Shown here piece after piece: positions 1 through 7,125 of a stretch of DNA of 40,765 nucleotides; within the stretch, counting starts at the first letter, position 1, and every line of letters starts with the position of its first letter. The notes beneath the pieces were generated by a model. The model made no database searches. It worked only from the letters and a program-made list of their open reading frames with translations, and was not told the DNA's origin. The stretch comes from Actinocatenispora comari (GTDB taxonomy: Bacteria; Actinomycetota; Actinomycetes; Mycobacteriales; Micromonosporaceae), in the NCBI RefSeq assembly GCF_017312725.1, contig NZ_BOPO01000027.1, forward strand, positions 1 to 40,765. The letters run 5' to 3'. Position numbers and translations under genes: made by a program.

Positions 1-179
1 GCGCTGGGCCGGTCGAGTAGACCGGCTGGTCCTTCGGCCTGGTAACGGCGTTTCCACTTGGTCAAGCAGGCGCGAGACACGCCGGCTTCCGCGGCAACGT
101 GGGCCAGCGGTCGGGTGGCGCACCGCTGGATCAGACGCAGCCTTCCGGCCGGTGTGAGTGGGGCGTTAGCGTGGGTCAC
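1..179 (-). CDS. IS481-family transposase, N-terminal fragment cut by the window edge
   Basis: The 59 visible residues begin VTHANAPLTPAGRLRL from a GTG at 179 and continue through AHVAAEAGVSRACLTKWKRR to GLLDRPS. This is the helix-turn-helix start typical of IS481 transposases, whose roughly 300-residue proteins carry a DDE integrase core further on. The core lies beyond position 1, so activity cannot be judged. No frameshift or stop is visible in the part present. The strand agrees with the element end at 290, which lies upstream of the gene. Confidence 0.85.
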   Translation of the reverse strand, partial: MTHANAPLTPAGRLRLIQRCATRPLAHVAAEAGVSRACLTKWKRRYQAEGPAGLLDRPS

Positions 180-247
180 GAGGGGTAGGTCCTTGCTGGC
201 AGAGACGGTTGGTCGCACTTCCATCCTGCCGCCGGGACCTACCCCTC
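180..247. repeat. Perfect 13-bp inverted repeat in the transposase leader
   Basis: GAGGGGTAGGTCC at 180-192 is exactly complementary to GGACCTACCCCTC at 235-247, with a 42-nt loop that holds a smaller GGCAG/CTGCC pair. It lies between the IS end and the transposase start, with one arm touching the start codon. In RNA it would fold next to the translation start and could protect the transposase from read-through from outside. A role in transposase binding is an alternative. Confidence 0.7.
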
Positions 248-290
248 CCTCATCGCCAGGCCGGTGTCAACAACCTCACGAACCACAACA

Positions 291-296
291 GCTAGC
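291..296. other. Candidate IS481 target site GCTAGC
   Basis: The palindromic hexamer GCTAGC matches the NCTAGN target preference known for IS481 and sits exactly at the inferred element boundary. A matching copy at the far end of the element, outside the window, would confirm it as the duplicated target. Confidence 0.55.
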
Positions 297-306
297 GGAC
301 CGACGC

Positions 307-1671
307 CTACCGGTGCTCGTCCGGAGGCGGGGGAGCGCCCAGGCTCGGCCCCCCGTGCGGTGCGCCCGGGCCGCCGCTCGACGACGGCTCGGTCCACGGC
401 GCCGATCGTGCCTCCCCACCGGAGTCGCCGCCGGCCGGTACGGACATCGACGCGGTGGATGGCCCGGTCGGAGCCGTGTCCGATCGCGTGCTTCGCTTAC
501 CCCGTCGGGTCGCCACGACCAGCACGATCACCAGTAGCGCGATGACCGCGACAGCACCGATCGTGAGCGAGACGATCAACAGCCCGTTCGACGTACCGGA
601 CTTCTCGGCGGACGCGGCGGACTCGCCCGGGGTCGGCGCGGACGACGCCAACGGGTCGGCGACGATGCCGCCGAGCGGGTTCTTGTCGACCGTCGGTACG
701 TCCGCCGTCAGCGCGGCGACCGGATTCACGATCCCGAACCCGTACCGCTGGTCCCACCCCTTCGGCCCGCGATCGGTGGCGGTCCTGATGATCCGGTTGA
801 TCACGTTCGCCGAGTCCATCCGCGGAAACTTCGCCCGCACCAACGCCGCCACCCCCGACACGATCGCCGCCGCGTCACTCGTGCCAGTGCCCTGTGCGTA
901 ACCACTGTTGCTCGCTGGTGACGGGCCAACGATCTTCACCGCAGGCGCCGCGAGCGTCGCATACTTGCCTTGTGCCGACCCTGTCCAGAAGTCACCTTCT
1001 TGGTTAACGCCCGTGACGTTGAGGACACCCTTCAAACGGCCCGGAGCCCCGACTGAGGTGATGCCCATGTCGGTGTTGCCAGCGCTGCCCACGACGAGCA
1101 CGTCATGGATCTCGGCATAGTGGATCGCCGAGACGAGCCGTGGCGTGGATGAATTGCTACTCAACGAGATGTTGATGACGGTGACATGCCGGTCCACTGC
1201 CCAACGAACGGCATCCGCGACTGCGTTGTAGTCGAGGTCGGCGCCATCATCCGCAGCAACACGGGCGGGAAGGATCTCCACCCCGGGCGCCACGCCAAGC
1301 GCGTGCTGCGCGTTACCCCCTTGCGCGGCAATAATTCCAGCCATCGCGGTGCCGTGGCCGTTCGTGTCTTGCCGAGCGGGCGACCCCGCAGCTGCGCCGA
1401 ACGACCGACCGGGCAGTACATGTCCAGAGAGATCCGGGTGGTTCGCATCGACTCCAGTGTCGATCACCGCGACGGTGACCCCGGCGCCGGAGCTGACGTG
1501 CTGTGCCTGCGGCACGTGCAGATAGTCGAGATACCACTGGCCATTGCGCACAGTGTCGGCGCGGGCCGCCGTGGGAACCGCCAAGAGCCCGATCACGGTG
1601 AGCGCCACGATCGCTGCGCGCCGTCGCCAGCCTGAGCGGTGCGCTGTCTCCGCGCTGCCTGTGTCGATCAC
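307..1671 (-). CDS. mycP: Type VII secretion-associated subtilisin-like protease (mycosin, MycP-like)
   Basis: A 454-residue S8 serine protease of the mycosin type, which in ESX systems is anchored outside the membrane and processes substrates or stabilises the complex. A signal sequence (residues 18-38, cleaved near AARA) precedes the catalytic domain. Asp71 lies in AVIDTGVDANHPD, His106 in GHGTAMAG, Asn199 in GSAGN and Ser265 in GTSDAAA, so the triad and oxyanion residue are intact. Residues about 363-388 form a membrane helix followed by RRGKR and a Pro/Gly/Ser-rich cytoplasmic tail. The GTG start overlaps the upstream stop by four bases (GTGA), so it is translationally coupled to the WXG-type gene. 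The family assignment is firm; assignment to a particular ESX system is not possible. Confidence 0.9.
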   Translation of the reverse strand: MIDTGSAETAHRSGWRRRAAIVALTVIGLLAVPTAARADTVRNGQWYLDYLHVPQAQHVSSGAGVTVAVIDTGVDANHPDLSGHVLPGRSFGAAAGSPARQDTNGHGTAMAGIIAAQGGNAQHALGVAPGVEILPARVAADDGADLDYNAVADAVRWAVDRHVTVINISLSSNSSTPRLVSAIHYAEIHDVLVVGSAGNTDMGITSVGAPGRLKGVLNVTGVNQEGDFWTGSAQGKYATLAAPAVKIVGPSPASNSGYAQGTGTSDAAAIVSGVAALVRAKFPRMDSANVINRIIRTATDRGPKGWDQRYGFGIVNPVAALTADVPTVDKNPLGGIVADPLASSAPTPGESAASAEKSGTSNGLLIVSLTIGAVAVIALLVIVLVVATRRGKRSTRSDTAPTGPSTASMSVPAGGDSGGEARSAPWTEPSSSGGPGAPHGGPSLGAPPPPDEHR

Positions 1672-2963
1672 TCAATCGCCCCTGCGCTGTTGGTCTTCGG
1701 CGCCAGGTTCTTTGGACGCCAGATCTCGTCATCGTCCTCGGTCAGCCAACTGCGCCGCTCGTCACGCTCCTTGTTGCCGCCGGTACCGCCGTTGTGCGGC
1801 ATGGCGCCGTACATGTTCGATCGGCCCGCCGTGGCCGCGCCGCCTCTGCCAGCAGCGATGCCTCCCGGCCGGTCCGCTGCGGGACTAGCGGGCGGCATCA
1901 CGGCCGCTCCGGATCCGATTGCCGGATCCGGCCCACCGATGCCTGTGCCGTAGCCGCCGCTGCCGCCACCGAAGCTGCCAGCTCCCGCGCCTCCGCCAGC
2001 TCCGAGCCCACTACCCGGTCCGCCACCAGGCGCGGCCGAGGCGGTACCACCGGCTAGCGCCGATCCGGGAATCTCGGCCCGGTGCGAATAATCGGTCGAT
2101 TCACCAGACGCCCGGGCGTCGTTCGCCCAGTCCAAATCGGAGCGGCTGGAAGCAGCGTCCCATCCTGCCGCCGCCGGCGGAGGTGACCCGATACTCGGCC
2201 CGGTCGAGCCGCCATAGCTGCTGTAGCCGGCACCCCCGAGATCTCCACCGCCGTGGGCTCCTGCGCCGCTTCCGTCGCCAGTCGCATACGGATCCTCAGC
2301 ACCGGCAACGCCAAAGTTCCCGGAGGGGATGGCGTAGGTCTGTTCGTTGTAGGCGTCGAGAAGGGTGCCGAAGGCGGCACGGGCCTGGCGGGTACCTTCG
2401 GCGTACCAGCGCTTGGCGTTGGCGTACCGCTGTGCGTTGGGGTTGGCCGATCCGCGGAAGTTGTTCTGGCTCGGGTCGGGCTTGCCGCCGATCTGCTCGT
2501 TGACGTAGTCGAGAAAGCCGCCGTCGTCGTAGCGGTCGCGGTGGGTGCGGAAGAAGTGGTACTGCACCTGGTTGCCGGTCTCCGCGTCGGAGTACTGGAT
2601 CCCGTGCATGCCGAGGTGGTCGAGGTCGCCCATGTCCGGCAGCGGGATGTCGGCGATCGCGCGGGCCAGCGCGCCACCGGTGTCGCCGGACAGCTCGACC
2701 ACCTTCGACGTCTTCCCGTAGAACGTGTCGATGGCCTTCACCAGGCCGTCGTAGTGCTTGCGGTAGGCGTCGGCGCCGGTACCCGACCAGTCCTTCTCGT
2801 TGAGCCGGCCGCGGATCTCGCGCAGCGTGCGGGATGCGGCGTCGAGGATCTGGAAGTACCTGTTGTAGGCCAGTTGCAGTTCGAACACTCGGTCCGGCCG
2901 GCCCGCCATGGTCACCGCGCGGATGATGCCTTCCCAGGTGAACCCGTCAACATCCTCGCTCAC
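1668..2963 (-). CDS. WXG-type helical protein with Gly-rich tail, probable ESX substrate
   Basis: This 431-residue protein has an N-terminal helical part of about 215 residues with a W59-S-G61 turn in EKDWSGTGADAYRKHY, the hallmark of WXG100/PPE-like ESX partners. Residues about 225-385 are Gly/Ala/Ser-rich and low complexity. The C-terminus is charged and contains SWLTEDDDEIW, which resembles the (Y/W)LxEDxxxW tails I recall in actinobacterial WXG-type proteins near mycosins. It starts with GTG overlapping the previous stop (GTGA) and overlaps the mycosin start in the same way. It may be secreted or act as a secretion partner; there is no signal peptide or membrane helix. Molecular function is unknown. 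Confidence 0.8.
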   Translation of the reverse strand: MSEDVDGFTWEGIIRAVTMAGRPDRVFELQLAYNRYFQILDAASRTLREIRGRLNEKDWSGTGADAYRKHYDGLVKAIDTFYGKTSKVVELSGDTGGALARAIADIPLPDMGDLDHLGMHGIQYSDAETGNQVQYHFFRTHRDRYDDGGFLDYVNEQIGGKPDPSQNNFRGSANPNAQRYANAKRWYAEGTRQARAAFGTLLDAYNEQTYAIPSGNFGVAGAEDPYATGDGSGAGAHGGGDLGGAGYSSYGGSTGPSIGSPPPAAAGWDAASSRSDLDWANDARASGESTDYSHRAEIPGSALAGGTASAAPGGGPGSGLGAGGGAGAGSFGGGSGGYGTGIGGPDPAIGSGAAVMPPASPAADRPGGIAAGRGGAATAGRSNMYGAMPHNGGTGGNKERDERRSWLTEDDDEIWRPKNLAPKTNSAGAIE

Positions 2964-3622
2964 GCCCCACCGCCTCCGCCGTAGCCGCCGGTCGACCCGC
3001 TGCCGCCCGACCCGCCCGATTCACCGCCCGCGTCGGTTCCGGACCCGCCGGTGTCCCCCGACCCGCCGCCCTGTCCGCCGGTCGGGTCGGCACCCGGCGC
3101 ATACCCACCGAACGCCGTGGCGGTGCCGTCGGTGCCGGTGCCTGAGTCCTTCGACGTGAGCAGCGACTCGACCTGCTTGGCCAGCAGTCGGTTTCGCGCC
3201 TCGGTCGATCGGTATCGCTTGGCAATGAGTTCGGTGCCGTCGGCCAGCTGCTGAATCGCCGAGGCCAGGCTCGTACCGAACTCGCGCGTCGACTCGGCGG
3301 CGGCGCCGTATCGCCCCCACAGGAAGTCCGCGTCGGAGAACCGGCCCGACGGATTGTTCCAGTCGTTCATCGCGCCGCCGTAGTGGTGCCCCGCGTGCCG
3401 GTCGGACAGCTCGACGATCTGCTTCGCCGCCTTGCTCAGGTCCCGGCTCAGATAGTCGGCGAGGTTGCTCAGCTCGCTGGCGACGTCCGCGAGGTGCTTG
3501 GCGTCTGCATGCAGATGGTGCCCGCCGGCTCCCACGGTCAGGTCGGGCGTCGTCGCTGTACCTTCGCCGTCGATCGCGTGCTCCGGCCCGTCGCTCGGCC
3601 CCGCCGCCCCGTCCAGCGCCAC
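2960..3622 (-). CDS. Helical ESX-associated protein with Gly-rich tail, function unknown
   Basis: I place the start at a GTG at 3622 because GCGAGGAG lies 8 nt upstream. The open frame continues further upstream without another good ribosome site. The 220-residue product has a helical core (about residues 35-160, including HLADVASELSNLADYLSRDL) and a tail made almost entirely of Gly, Ser, Thr and Asp ending GGYGGGGGA. The length and coiled-coil look fit the WXG100-like partner type, but no clear WxG turn is present; MNDWNNPSG is the nearest match. It is the first gene of a three-gene unit with GTGA overlaps, so it is probably made in step with the WXG-type protein and mycosin. Confidence 0.7.
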   Translation of the reverse strand: MALDGAAGPSDGPEHAIDGEGTATTPDLTVGAGGHHLHADAKHLADVASELSNLADYLSRDLSKAAKQIVELSDRHAGHHYGGAMNDWNNPSGRFSDADFLWGRYGAAAESTREFGTSLASAIQQLADGTELIAKRYRSTEARNRLLAKQVESLLTSKDSGTGTDGTATAFGGYAPGADPTGGQGGGSGDTGGSGTDAGGESGGSGGSGSTGGYGGGGGA

Positions 3623-3846
3623 CCGGCACACTCCTCGCAACTCCCGCAAACCAACCGCCGCGACCCTATCGAACCTCCACCACCCCTCCGTGTCGCCGCC
3701 ACGACAGGTCGACCGAAACACCCGGGGCTGCCCGAGTCCGCTGCGGCCGGGACCGGGCAGGTTTTCCCGGCGAGAAGGTGCCGTCGGGCGTTTGCGCCGA
3801 CCTGACAGACTGCCTCGCGATCCATCTCTTTCACGATTGGCCCCCG
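3623..3846. promoter_or_regulatory. Divergent promoter region of the ESX-type locus
   Basis: The 224 bp between the two divergent units should hold both promoters. On the minus strand TAGGGT (3663-3668) fits a TANNNT -10 about 40 nt before the GTG at 3622, but no convincing -35 precedes it. On the plus strand I see no clear promoter. There is no strong Shine-Dalgarno before the ATG at 3847, so leaderless initiation is possible. Confidence 0.4.
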
Positions 3847-4383
3847 ATGGACGATGACGCACAACCCTGTGAATTGCCGGTCGAAGCGACGTCACCCGAT
3901 GGGCAGATCATCGGTCGCATGCGAAACCGTGAAACCATCACGGTCGCCTTCCAGCCGTACACGTATCACCACTACACGGATGGCGAGCTGGCGCGCCAGC
4001 TCCGTCAGCTCGCTCGGCTCCTCAGCGTGACCTTCCGGCGAGAGTTCGACTCCTACCTGGAGGAGACGCTCGGCGGCCCTCGGACCACGACCGATTCGGC
4101 CGACAGCGCGGAGTACCAGCGGCGCCTGGCGGCAATCACCGCAGTCGGGCAGTCCCCTGACGGCTTCGTACGCCTTCGAAGCACCGCGCTCCTCGATTGG
4201 GAAGTAGAGGTAGCGACGGGCACGATCGCCCGCTTGCCCGAGACGGCGTTTCTTGACAACGTACACGCCGCCGTCCAGGACTTGATGCGCCGTCACCGGA
4301 TGCAGGTATTGGCGCTCCAGGACGAGTTGTTCGGGCTGGGCCTTCCCTTCAAATTGAATACCGCCCAGAAGGTCAGGAGGTAG
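3847..4383 (+). CDS. Cytosolic protein with an apparent internal duplication, possibly YbaB/EbfC-like
   Basis: This 178-residue protein has no signal or membrane helix. Two segments look alike: SPDGQIIGRMRNRETITVAF followed by a helix with ELARQLRQLA, and SPDGFVRLRSTALLDWEVEV followed by a helix with AAVQDLMRRH. Each has an SPDG turn, two or three strands and a helix, the order seen in YbaB/EbfC-fold proteins, some of which sit in actinobacterial ESX clusters. That similarity is only by eye. The ATG at 3847 is chosen because the upstream frame (from 3778) has atypical composition. The stop is 3 bp before the lipoprotein start and carries its ribosome site, so the two genes are one unit. Base composition is less GC-biased than the housekeeping genes. 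Confidence 0.65.
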   Translation: MDDDAQPCELPVEATSPDGQIIGRMRNRETITVAFQPYTYHHYTDGELARQLRQLARLLSVTFRREFDSYLEETLGGPRTTTDSADSAEYQRRLAAITAVGQSPDGFVRLRSTALLDWEVEVATGTIARLPETAFLDNVHAAVQDLMRRHRMQVLALQDELFGLGLPFKLNTAQKVRR

Positions 4384-4386
4384 CGA

Positions 4387-5187
4387 ATGAAACGCAGGTT
4401 TCGACGCTGTGCTCTCGTGGTGCTCGGGACTTCCCTCACTGTTGCCGTCGCCTCGTGTGGTCGCGCACCGGCCGATGACGCATCCACGCCGGGCAATTCG
4501 CCGACCGCAGCCGCCACGAGCGCAACGCCGTGTCGATTGACGGCCGTTGAAAACGGGTTCACTGCGCGCAACATCGATGATGCCGGCGTGATCGAGTGGG
4601 CGGCCGTAATAGAGAACAAGTGCGATCGGGTCGCCTACGGTGTCCGTGTCCATGCGGATGCACTGGATCGGCTGGGCAAAGAGATCAAGGTGCAGGGCGG
4701 GTATGTTGGCGGCGGCGCGGACTTGTCCGTGATCATGCCCGGCCAGACGGTGGCGGTCGCAGGCACCATAGATGCGGAAGAGAGCGATCCATTCACGACC
4801 GACGACGTCAAGTCGTTGAAGGTCACGACTGGTGGAACCGGCTGGTCGAAGGAACCAAATTGGATCACCGTGGACGAGTTGACGAAGGAATGGGGATATT
4901 GGCCACGAGTGCGTGCGGTCAAGATCCATCTCAGTGCACGTGACAAGGATGGGTCCGTATGGATCGACTTCGACCTCCGGGCCAGCGGCGGGCGGACGGC
5001 CACGCTGATGGATCCGTTTGGTGTCGTGGTGCTGCGCGACAGAAGCGGGAATGTTGTCTCGGGGGAGCGGATTCAGATCGCCGACCATGTGTATCAGCAT
5101 CAGCGGACTGGTGTTTGGATCCCAGCCAGGGCAGATCCTAGCAAGACCGAAGTCTACGTCAACCAGCAAGCGCCCGACGTCTACTGA
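4387..5187 (+). CDS. Predicted lipoprotein with an FxLYD-like beta domain
   Basis: The 266-residue product starts MKRRFRRCALVVLGTSL and has a lipobox VAS-C24, so Cys24 is probably lipidated and the protein held on the outer face of the membrane. A Ser/Thr/Ala/Pro linker is followed by a domain beginning ENGFTARNIDDAGVIEW, with an ENKCDRVAYGVRV stretch that resembles FxLYD-type domains (conserved Asn, hydrophobic alternation, then DRLGKEI). Cys48 and Cys78 could form a disulfide outside the cell. AGGAGG lies 6 nt before the ATG. Its position between ESX-type genes suggests a surface partner of that locus, but the function is unknown. Confidence 0.75.
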   Translation: MKRRFRRCALVVLGTSLTVAVASCGRAPADDASTPGNSPTAAATSATPCRLTAVENGFTARNIDDAGVIEWAAVIENKCDRVAYGVRVHADALDRLGKEIKVQGGYVGGGADLSVIMPGQTVAVAGTIDAEESDPFTTDDVKSLKVTTGGTGWSKEPNWITVDELTKEWGYWPRVRAVKIHLSARDKDGSVWIDFDLRASGGRTATLMDPFGVVVLRDRSGNVVSGERIQIADHVYQHQRTGVWIPARADPSKTEVYVNQQAPDVY

Positions 5188-5203
5188 GAGACTTGAGGAC
5201 CGT

Positions 5204-5638
5204 ATGAAGGACAAGGGTTGGGAGTTCGGCATAGATCTCGGGGAGCTCATGTCGATTGGTCGAATTCAACTACCGCATCTCGCCTCGTCCTTCGCGGTAG
5301 CGAACAGGGCCGTTGCCCGTACGGCGCAACACGATCAGCAGATGTTCGTGGTAGGCATGGTCCCAGCAGGTTTGGAGCATTCGATGCAGGAGACGCATGG
5401 GCTCTTCACGGAGCTACGAGACATTGTTCAGGAGGCCATGGGTCACACTGCCGTGGCGCTGGAGCACTCCGGTCGGGTCATCGTGCACGTAGCGAACGCC
5501 TATGCCGACCGCGACGGCGAGGCAGAGGCGACGATGAAGAACTTCCTGAAAGACGATCCGACATATGGTCTGGCAAGCGGCGACACGGCGGACCCGAAGG
5601 TTCCCGACGTCTCCATGGTCGGCAGCGAGGCGACCTGA
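5204..5638 (+). CDS. Small ESX-type secretion target with YxxxD motif
   Basis: A 144-residue helical protein without signal peptide. After two predicted helices (residues 25-60 and 65-100) it has Y100-ADR-D104, a match to the YxxxD/E general type VII secretion signal placed at the end of the helical bundle as in EspC/WXG-like substrates. There is no WxG turn, so it is not a classic WXG100 protein and may pair with the next product, which has one. A GAGG site lies 6 nt before the ATG. The stop overlaps the next start (TGATG), which implies coupled translation and fits a heterodimer partner pair. Confidence 0.7.
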   Translation: MKDKGWEFGIDLGELMSIGRIQLPHLASSFAVANRAVARTAQHDQQMFVVGMVPAGLEHSMQETHGLFTELRDIVQEAMGHTAVALEHSGRVIVHVANAYADRDGEAEATMKNFLKDDPTYGLASGDTADPKVPDVSMVGSEAT

Positions 5639-6693
5639 TGTCAAACCTGACTTTCCATGGTCGAGATTCGCTCTATGCACTCGGGTTCGACGTACAAAAG
5701 GAAGCTGCGCGCGCACAGATTCGGTCTTACAACCATTTCATGAGTGCCACCGAGGCTGGTCGTGAAACCAGTGCCCAGGCCAGAGGTGTCTACGAGGAGA
5801 CCGGGATAAGCATCCGCAGCGGCCGACATGGAGGAGTTGACACGCCAAGTGGCTTCTCTGATACGGCCTTCGAGATGTGGAAGGACATTCCTGGCCTTTT
5901 CGTCCAGTTCGCCGGGGCGAATCCACATGATTTCGAACCGGCGATCAGTGCCTTGTCGGAAGCGGCGTACTGCGTTCATATGGATCTCGCGCCAAGTCGC
6001 GCAAGCGGTGGCGATGGCTACGCGGTTCCTGAGAGGTTCCGGGCACCGGATGAGCCGATATCGACGAGGGTGGGAAATATCAAGCATCTGATGCAGGGCT
6101 GGAATGGCCGGGCCGCCGGCGCGTTCTCCGGATACATGTCAAAGCTTCCCGCCGCCGCTGAACTGCAGAGCGGGGTATCTCTTTCAATGGCCGCTGCGCT
6201 CGCTGGCAGGCAACAGATCCTCTCCGCAGCATACGCGGACATCTGGACCATCGGGACGAAGACCCGCGATGTCCTCCGGGCGTGGGGAACCTGCGACGGG
6301 GAAACGGCTACAGTCGTTACCCTGAGCGTCGTCGGTGTGTTGGCGACCATCGTTTCTGAGGTTGCCACCTTAGGGTTCGCGACACCGGAGCTGGTGGCCG
6401 CTGGCGCCGCAATAGGATCGGGCGTGGCCGGACTGGCAGGGACCTTTGCCAGCGTCGACCTCGGCGGAGCAAGTGTGCCCCGAATCATCTCGAACATGAA
6501 GGTTGCGATCAAAAAGCTCATCGGCGCGATGAAGAACGAGAACGACATGGTCAATGACCTGCTGGGTCGCGTTGCGGCCCGAGCGAATCAGTCTCGGAAC
6601 TTTATCAGCATTCCGGAGCCGGACGCGCTCTACACGGTCGAGAAGTCCGATGTCTCCTACCTGGAAACTCGTAACGGCTTTTACGATGAATGA
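5638..6693 (+). CDS. Large WNG-containing ESX-type protein with a hydrophobic segment, function unknown
   Basis: The 351-residue product has a helical N-terminal two thirds with a W155-N-G157 turn in MQGWNGRAAGAFSGY, the WXG100 signature at an unusually internal place. Residues 223-272 are hydrophobic and Gly/Ala-rich (VVTLSVVGVLATIVSEVA, then PELVAAGAAIGSGVAGLAG), long enough for a helical hairpin in a membrane. A Lys-rich helix (MKVAIKKLIGAMKNEND) follows and the end is acidic (FYDE). There is no signal peptide and no toxin motif I recognise. The start is the ATG sharing its A with the upstream stop. It could be an effector or a membrane-active substrate delivered with the YxxxD protein. 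Codon use is less GC-biased than the genes to the right. Confidence 0.7.
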   Translation: MSNLTFHGRDSLYALGFDVQKEAARAQIRSYNHFMSATEAGRETSAQARGVYEETGISIRSGRHGGVDTPSGFSDTAFEMWKDIPGLFVQFAGANPHDFEPAISALSEAAYCVHMDLAPSRASGGDGYAVPERFRAPDEPISTRVGNIKHLMQGWNGRAAGAFSGYMSKLPAAAELQSGVSLSMAAALAGRQQILSAAYADIWTIGTKTRDVLRAWGTCDGETATVVTLSVVGVLATIVSEVATLGFATPELVAAGAAIGSGVAGLAGTFASVDLGGASVPRIISNMKVAIKKLIGAMKNENDMVNDLLGRVAARANQSRNFISIPEPDALYTVEKSDVSYLETRNGFYDE

Positions 6694-6748
6694 TCGGAGC
6701 AACTGCGCCCGGAACCGCCGAGCCTTGTCGGGTGTGTGCATTGCGTCT

Positions 6749-6781
6749 GCCCGCCCGCGGGGCTGAGGCCCTCGGGCGGGC
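6749..6781. terminator. Bidirectional terminator hairpin between convergent genes
   Basis: GCCCGCCCG at 6749-6757 pairs perfectly with CGGGCGGGC at 6773-6781, and the stem continues with GGGC/GCCC around a TGAG loop. It lies between the stop of the ESX-type unit (6693) and the stop of the convergent RNHCP gene (6787), so it can serve both. Confidence 0.75.
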
Positions 6782-6786
6782 CTGCT

Positions 6787-7125
6787 TCATGGAGCCATCA
6801 GGGCAATGAGACGGTCCGGGTTGTCGGGGGAGTGGGTGTTGGTGGCGGTGCGGTTGCGGCGGGTGGCGCCGCAGCGGGTGCACCGGTGGATCAGTTGGTA
6901 GCCCTTCTTGCTGTGGTAGTCGACGGCGATCGGTACGAGCAGTCCGCCGCAGTCGGCGGCCCGGTCGCCCGGGAGGACGTCAACGTGCACCGAGTGCAGG
7001 CAGTGCGGGCAGTGGTTGCGAAATCCGCCGCCGGTGTGCGGCGGTATCTGGGCATGGCAGTGCACACACCGGAATCCGGTGTTCTGCGCGGCCTTCTTCT
7101 TGACGTTGGTGCGGTGCGTGGCGAT
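6787..7125 (-). CDS. RNHCP-domain zinc-ribbon protein with an apparent ATC start
   Basis: The 112-residue frame carries a zinc-ribbon-like first half (TGFRCVHCHAQIPP), the name-giving FRNHCPHCLHSVHVDVLPGD, and DCGGLLVPI followed by LIHRCTRCGATRRNR. Together these are the RNHCP domain (PF12647), a small cysteine-rich family of unknown function. No ATG, GTG or TTG lies between the upstream in-frame stop (near 7214) and a GTG at 7065. Starting at 7065 would remove the first conserved Cys. An ATC at 7123-7125 has a perfect GGAGG (7133-7137) 7 nt upstream and yields the expected basic N-terminus, IATHRTNVKKKAAQNTGFRC. I take ATC as the probable start; a single-base error or mutation from ATG is the alternative. 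Confidence 0.7.
   Translation of the reverse strand: MATHRTNVKKKAAQNTGFRCVHCHAQIPPHTGGGFRNHCPHCLHSVHVDVLPGDRAADCGGLLVPIAVDYHSKKGYQLIHRCTRCGATRRNRTATNTHSPDNPDRLIALMAP

Larger units (their letters stand above)
1..290 (-). mobile_element. IS481-family insertion sequence, one end only (continues past the window start)
   Basis: The element holds the first part of a transposase on the minus strand and a 110-bp leader. Read on the minus strand, its outer end starts TGTTGTGG at position 290 and contains TGTTGACA a little further in, which resembles IS481-family ends. It directly abuts GCTAGC (291-296). IS481 is known to prefer NCTAGN targets, so the boundary is well placed, although the other end and the target duplication lie outside the window. 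The element sits only 10 bp beyond the mycosin stop codon. Confidence 0.75.

Noticed and set aside
3623-3895. N-terminal extension of the first minus-strand ESX-type gene up to 3895
   Set aside because: The extra residues are Arg-rich and lack motifs, they overlap the divergent gene, and a clear ribosome site supports the GTG at 3622.
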